Below are positions 5,084-6,868 of a stretch of 6,868 nt of DNA, piece after piece. The position numbers and the translations under genes were made by a program. The stretch's first letter is position 1. Every line of letters starts with the position of its first letter. The DNA is from Clostridia bacterium (lineage in GTDB: Bacteria > Bacillota > Clostridia > Oscillospirales > CAG-272), in NCBI GenBank assembly GCA_017504335.1, contig JAFVRI010000213.1:1-6868 (forward strand), in the 5' to 3' direction. The notes beneath the pieces were generated by a model. The model saw nothing but the letters and a program-made list of their open reading frames with translations, ran no database searches and was not told the DNA's origin.

Positions 5084-5623
5084 AACCGAAAAGCAATGAT
5101 CATGGACGAATCCGCGCTCTGCCGAGCTATGGCAAGAATTACCCACGAGATCATTGAAAGAAACCGTGGAGCAGAGGAAATCTGCCTTTTGGGTGTCCAT
5201 ACCCGCGGCGTACCGCTGGCGGCTATGTTGGCAGAAAACATCCGCCGCTTTGAAGGAATCGAGGTACCGATGGGTGAGATTGATATCACGCTCCATCGGG
5301 ATGATCTGTCCGATCTGGACAAGCAGGGCATACTTCCCGGGTGTAGGGTCCCCTGCGATATTCGCGAAAAGACCGTGATCCTTGTGGACGATGTGCTGTA
5401 TACGGGACGGACGGCGCGTGCCGCGTTGGAAGCGGTGTTCTCGGTAGGGCGTCCGAAAGCGGTGCAGCTGGCGGTTTTGGTGGATCGCGGACACAGAGAG
5501 CTTCCCATTCGACCCGATTATGTAGGAAAGAACGTACCGACCTCCAAGAGTGAAATGGTGGAGGTTTCTGTCAAGGCGATTGACGGAGAAAACGGCGTAT
5601 ATATTTGTGACACCAAGGCATAA
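5081..5623 (+). CDS. pyrR: bifunctional pyr operon attenuation protein / uracil phosphoribosyltransferase PyrR
   Basis: PyrR binds pyr leader RNA in the presence of UMP and promotes termination; many members also convert uracil and PRPP to UMP. From the TTG at 5081 the protein has 180 residues, against 181 in B. subtilis. Its first residues (LNRKAMIMDE) align without gap to the B. subtilis N-terminus (MNQKAVILDE). The PRPP-binding motif VILVDDVLYTGRT is at 99-111. Other family blocks are GEIDITLHRDDLS (65-77), DRGHRELPIR (135-144) and NVPTSKSE (151-158). The basic residues expected on the RNA-binding face appear intact. An in-frame TTG at 5012 would add 23 residues but lies inside the terminator hairpin. 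An internal ATG at 5096 would remove the conserved N-terminal strand. The gene is first in the operon, 30 bases ahead of pyrC, and is autoregulated through the leader. Confidence 0.97.
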   Translation: MNRKAMIMDESALCRAMARITHEIIERNRGAEEICLLGVHTRGVPLAAMLAENIRRFEGIEVPMGEIDITLHRDDLSDLDKQGILPGCRVPCDIREKTVILVDDVLYTGRTARAALEAVFSVGRPKAVQLAVLVDRGHRELPIRPDYVGKNVPTSKSEMVEVSVKAIDGENGVYICDTKA

Positions 5624-5653
5624 TATACTGAAAATCAAGAAGGAGAAAGAACG

Positions 5654-6859
5654 ATGAAGCAGATAAACGAAACCATGATGAATCGAATCCGTACGGCAGC
5701 ATCCTCTGTCGGTATTTCTCATCCTACCTTTTTCTCCCGTGAAGCGGAGTCTTTTTTGAACTCTCCCAAATATACTGTTCTACCCGGCTTTTGTGATGTG
5801 CACGTGCATTTCCGTGAGCCGGGCTTTTCTTATAAGGAGACGGTGGAGAGCGGAAGCCATGCGGCGGCACATGGCGGTTATACCGCTGTTTGCACCATGC
5901 CCAATTTGAATCCGGTTCCCGATACGAGAGCAAATCTGGAGAAGCAGCTGGAGCTGATCCGCCGTCAGGCGGTGATCCATGTGTATCCCTACGGAGCGAT
6001 CACCAAATGTCAGGCGGGGATGGACCTTGCGGACCTTGCGGATATGGCATCCGACGTCATTGCCTTTTCCGACGACGGACGAGGTGTACAAGATGATGAG
6101 ATGATGCGAAGCGCAATGAGGGAAGCCAAGCGGCTCGGAAAGATGATCGTTGCGCATTGCGAGGTCAATGATCTTTTGAGGGGCGGATATATTCACGACG
6201 GTGAATATGCCAAAGCCCATGGACATAAGGGCATCTGCTCCGAAAGCGAATGGAAGCAGATCGAGCGCGATCTGAGACTTTGCGAGGAGATCGGCTGTGC
6301 GTACCATGTGTGCCATATTTCCACTAAGGAAAGTGTTGCATTGATTCGAGAGGCAAAAAAGCGGGGTGTGAACGTGACCTGCGAAACAGCTCCCCATTAT
6401 CTGGTGATGGATGATTCCGACCTTCAGGAAGAGGGTCGATTCAAGATGAATCCGCCTCTGCGTTCCGCGGAGGACAGAGAAGCCCTGGTAGAGGGAATCA
6501 TGGACGGAACCATTGATATGATTGCGACCGACCATGCGCCTCATTCCGCCGAGGAAAAGGGAAAGGGACTTGCTGGAAGTACCTTTGGCATTGTTGGCTT
6601 GGAGACCGCATTCCCCGTCATGTACACGCATTTTGTAAAAACCGGACGTATGACCATGAATCGGCTGATGGATTTGATGGCGTACAATCCGAGAAAGCGA
6701 TTCGGAATTCCCCTTGGCAATGATTTTTCGATTTGGTGCCTCGGAGAAAGTCGGACGGTAGATCCCGAAGCATTCCTGACAAAGGGAAGAGCCACTCCGT
6801 TTACGGGAGAGGAGCTGTACGGTGTCTGCATGCTGACGGTGGTGGACAATTTTTTATAA
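5654..6859 (+). CDS. pyrC: dihydroorotase, type I
   Basis: PyrC cyclises N-carbamoyl-L-aspartate to dihydroorotate, the third step of de novo pyrimidine synthesis, in the cytoplasm. The protein has 401 residues (the family usually about 425). The amidohydrolase barrel carries all expected metal-site residues: HVHFREPG (50-57), FSDDG (138-142), the histidine of AHCE (168), the histidine of CHIST (221) and the aspartate of ATDHAPH (293). Substrate-loop and barrel blocks include ETAPHYL (244-250) and KMNPPLR (264-270). The C-terminal block TVDPEAFLTKGRATPF (368-383) is typical of the family. The first 43 residues are unusual: they lack the usual strand pattern ending in a glycine-rich DxxIxxGKI segment. 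The ATG at 5654 follows AAGGAG (5640-5645) with an 8-base gap. It is co-transcribed with pyrR, and the operon probably continues beyond the window. Confidence 0.96.
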   Translation: MKQINETMMNRIRTAASSVGISHPTFFSREAESFLNSPKYTVLPGFCDVHVHFREPGFSYKETVESGSHAAAHGGYTAVCTMPNLNPVPDTRANLEKQLELIRRQAVIHVYPYGAITKCQAGMDLADLADMASDVIAFSDDGRGVQDDEMMRSAMREAKRLGKMIVAHCEVNDLLRGGYIHDGEYAKAHGHKGICSESEWKQIERDLRLCEEIGCAYHVCHISTKESVALIREAKKRGVNVTCETAPHYLVMDDSDLQEEGRFKMNPPLRSAEDREALVEGIMDGTIDMIATDHAPHSAEEKGKGLAGSTFGIVGLETAFPVMYTHFVKTGRMTMNRLMDLMAYNPRKRFGIPLGNDFSIWCLGESRTVDPEAFLTKGRATPFTGEELYGVCMLTVVDNFL

Positions 6860-6868
6860 AATAGCGCA

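Noticed and set aside
4797..5084. 95-codon + strand frame crossing the pyr promoter and leader, including a possible 37-codon leader peptide from the ATG at 4972
   Set aside because: It crosses the end of the upstream gene, the promoter and the terminator, with no ribosome binding site at either start and a composition that follows the regulatory elements.
6022..6039. Two 9-base tandem copies of GGACCTTGC in pyrC (and a similar TCCTCGCTG pair at 1201-1218 in comEC)
   Set aside because: They encode ordinary residues in a conserved frame (DLADLAD; SSLSSL) and look like codon coincidence, not a functional repeat.

Overview
The window looks like ordinary chromosome of an endospore-forming member of the Firmicutes, most likely a Clostridia-type organism. 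The evidence is a dipicolinate synthase gene pair (spore-specific), a PyrR-controlled pyrimidine operon with a Gram-positive RNA attenuator, strong purine-rich ribosome binding sites and consensus TTGACA/TATAAT promoters. Base composition is about half GC by eye. All six supported genes lie on the + strand. No transposon, phage gene, CRISPR array, tRNA or rRNA was seen. No stretch above 300 bases lacks a gene; the longest is the pyr leader, which is fully used for regulation.

Layout: (1) 1-2238, comEC, the DNA-uptake channel protein, cut at its 5' end by the window edge. Its C-terminal metallo-beta-lactamase-like domain lacks the usual metal-site motifs. (2) 2239-2324, a short gap with a probable promoter and a possible read-through-specific sequestration of the next ribosome binding site. 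(3) 2325-3790, dpaA and dpaB, overlapping by ATGA, which together make dipicolinic acid for the spore core; a strong hairpin terminator follows. (4) 3919-4836, a 305-residue protein of unknown function with its own consensus promoter. (5) 4837-5080, the pyr promoter and leader, in which a PyrR-binding hairpin, an antiterminator and a terminator can all be drawn base by base. (6) 5081-5623 pyrR (TTG start) and 5654-6859 pyrC (dihydroorotase), the start of a de novo pyrimidine operon that probably continues past the window.

The pyr unit forms a closed regulatory loop. PyrR, with UMP, should bind the hairpin at 4917-4946, which frees the terminator at 5009-5034 and lowers expression of pyrR and pyrC. 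When PyrR is not bound, 4937-4946 can pair with 5010-5019 and destroy the terminator. I found no clearly new biological system. The points most worth a second look are the divergent PyrR site, the inverted repeats whose upstream arm exists only in read-through RNA (at pyr and at dpaA), the degenerate ComEC C-terminal domain and the unidentified 305-residue protein.
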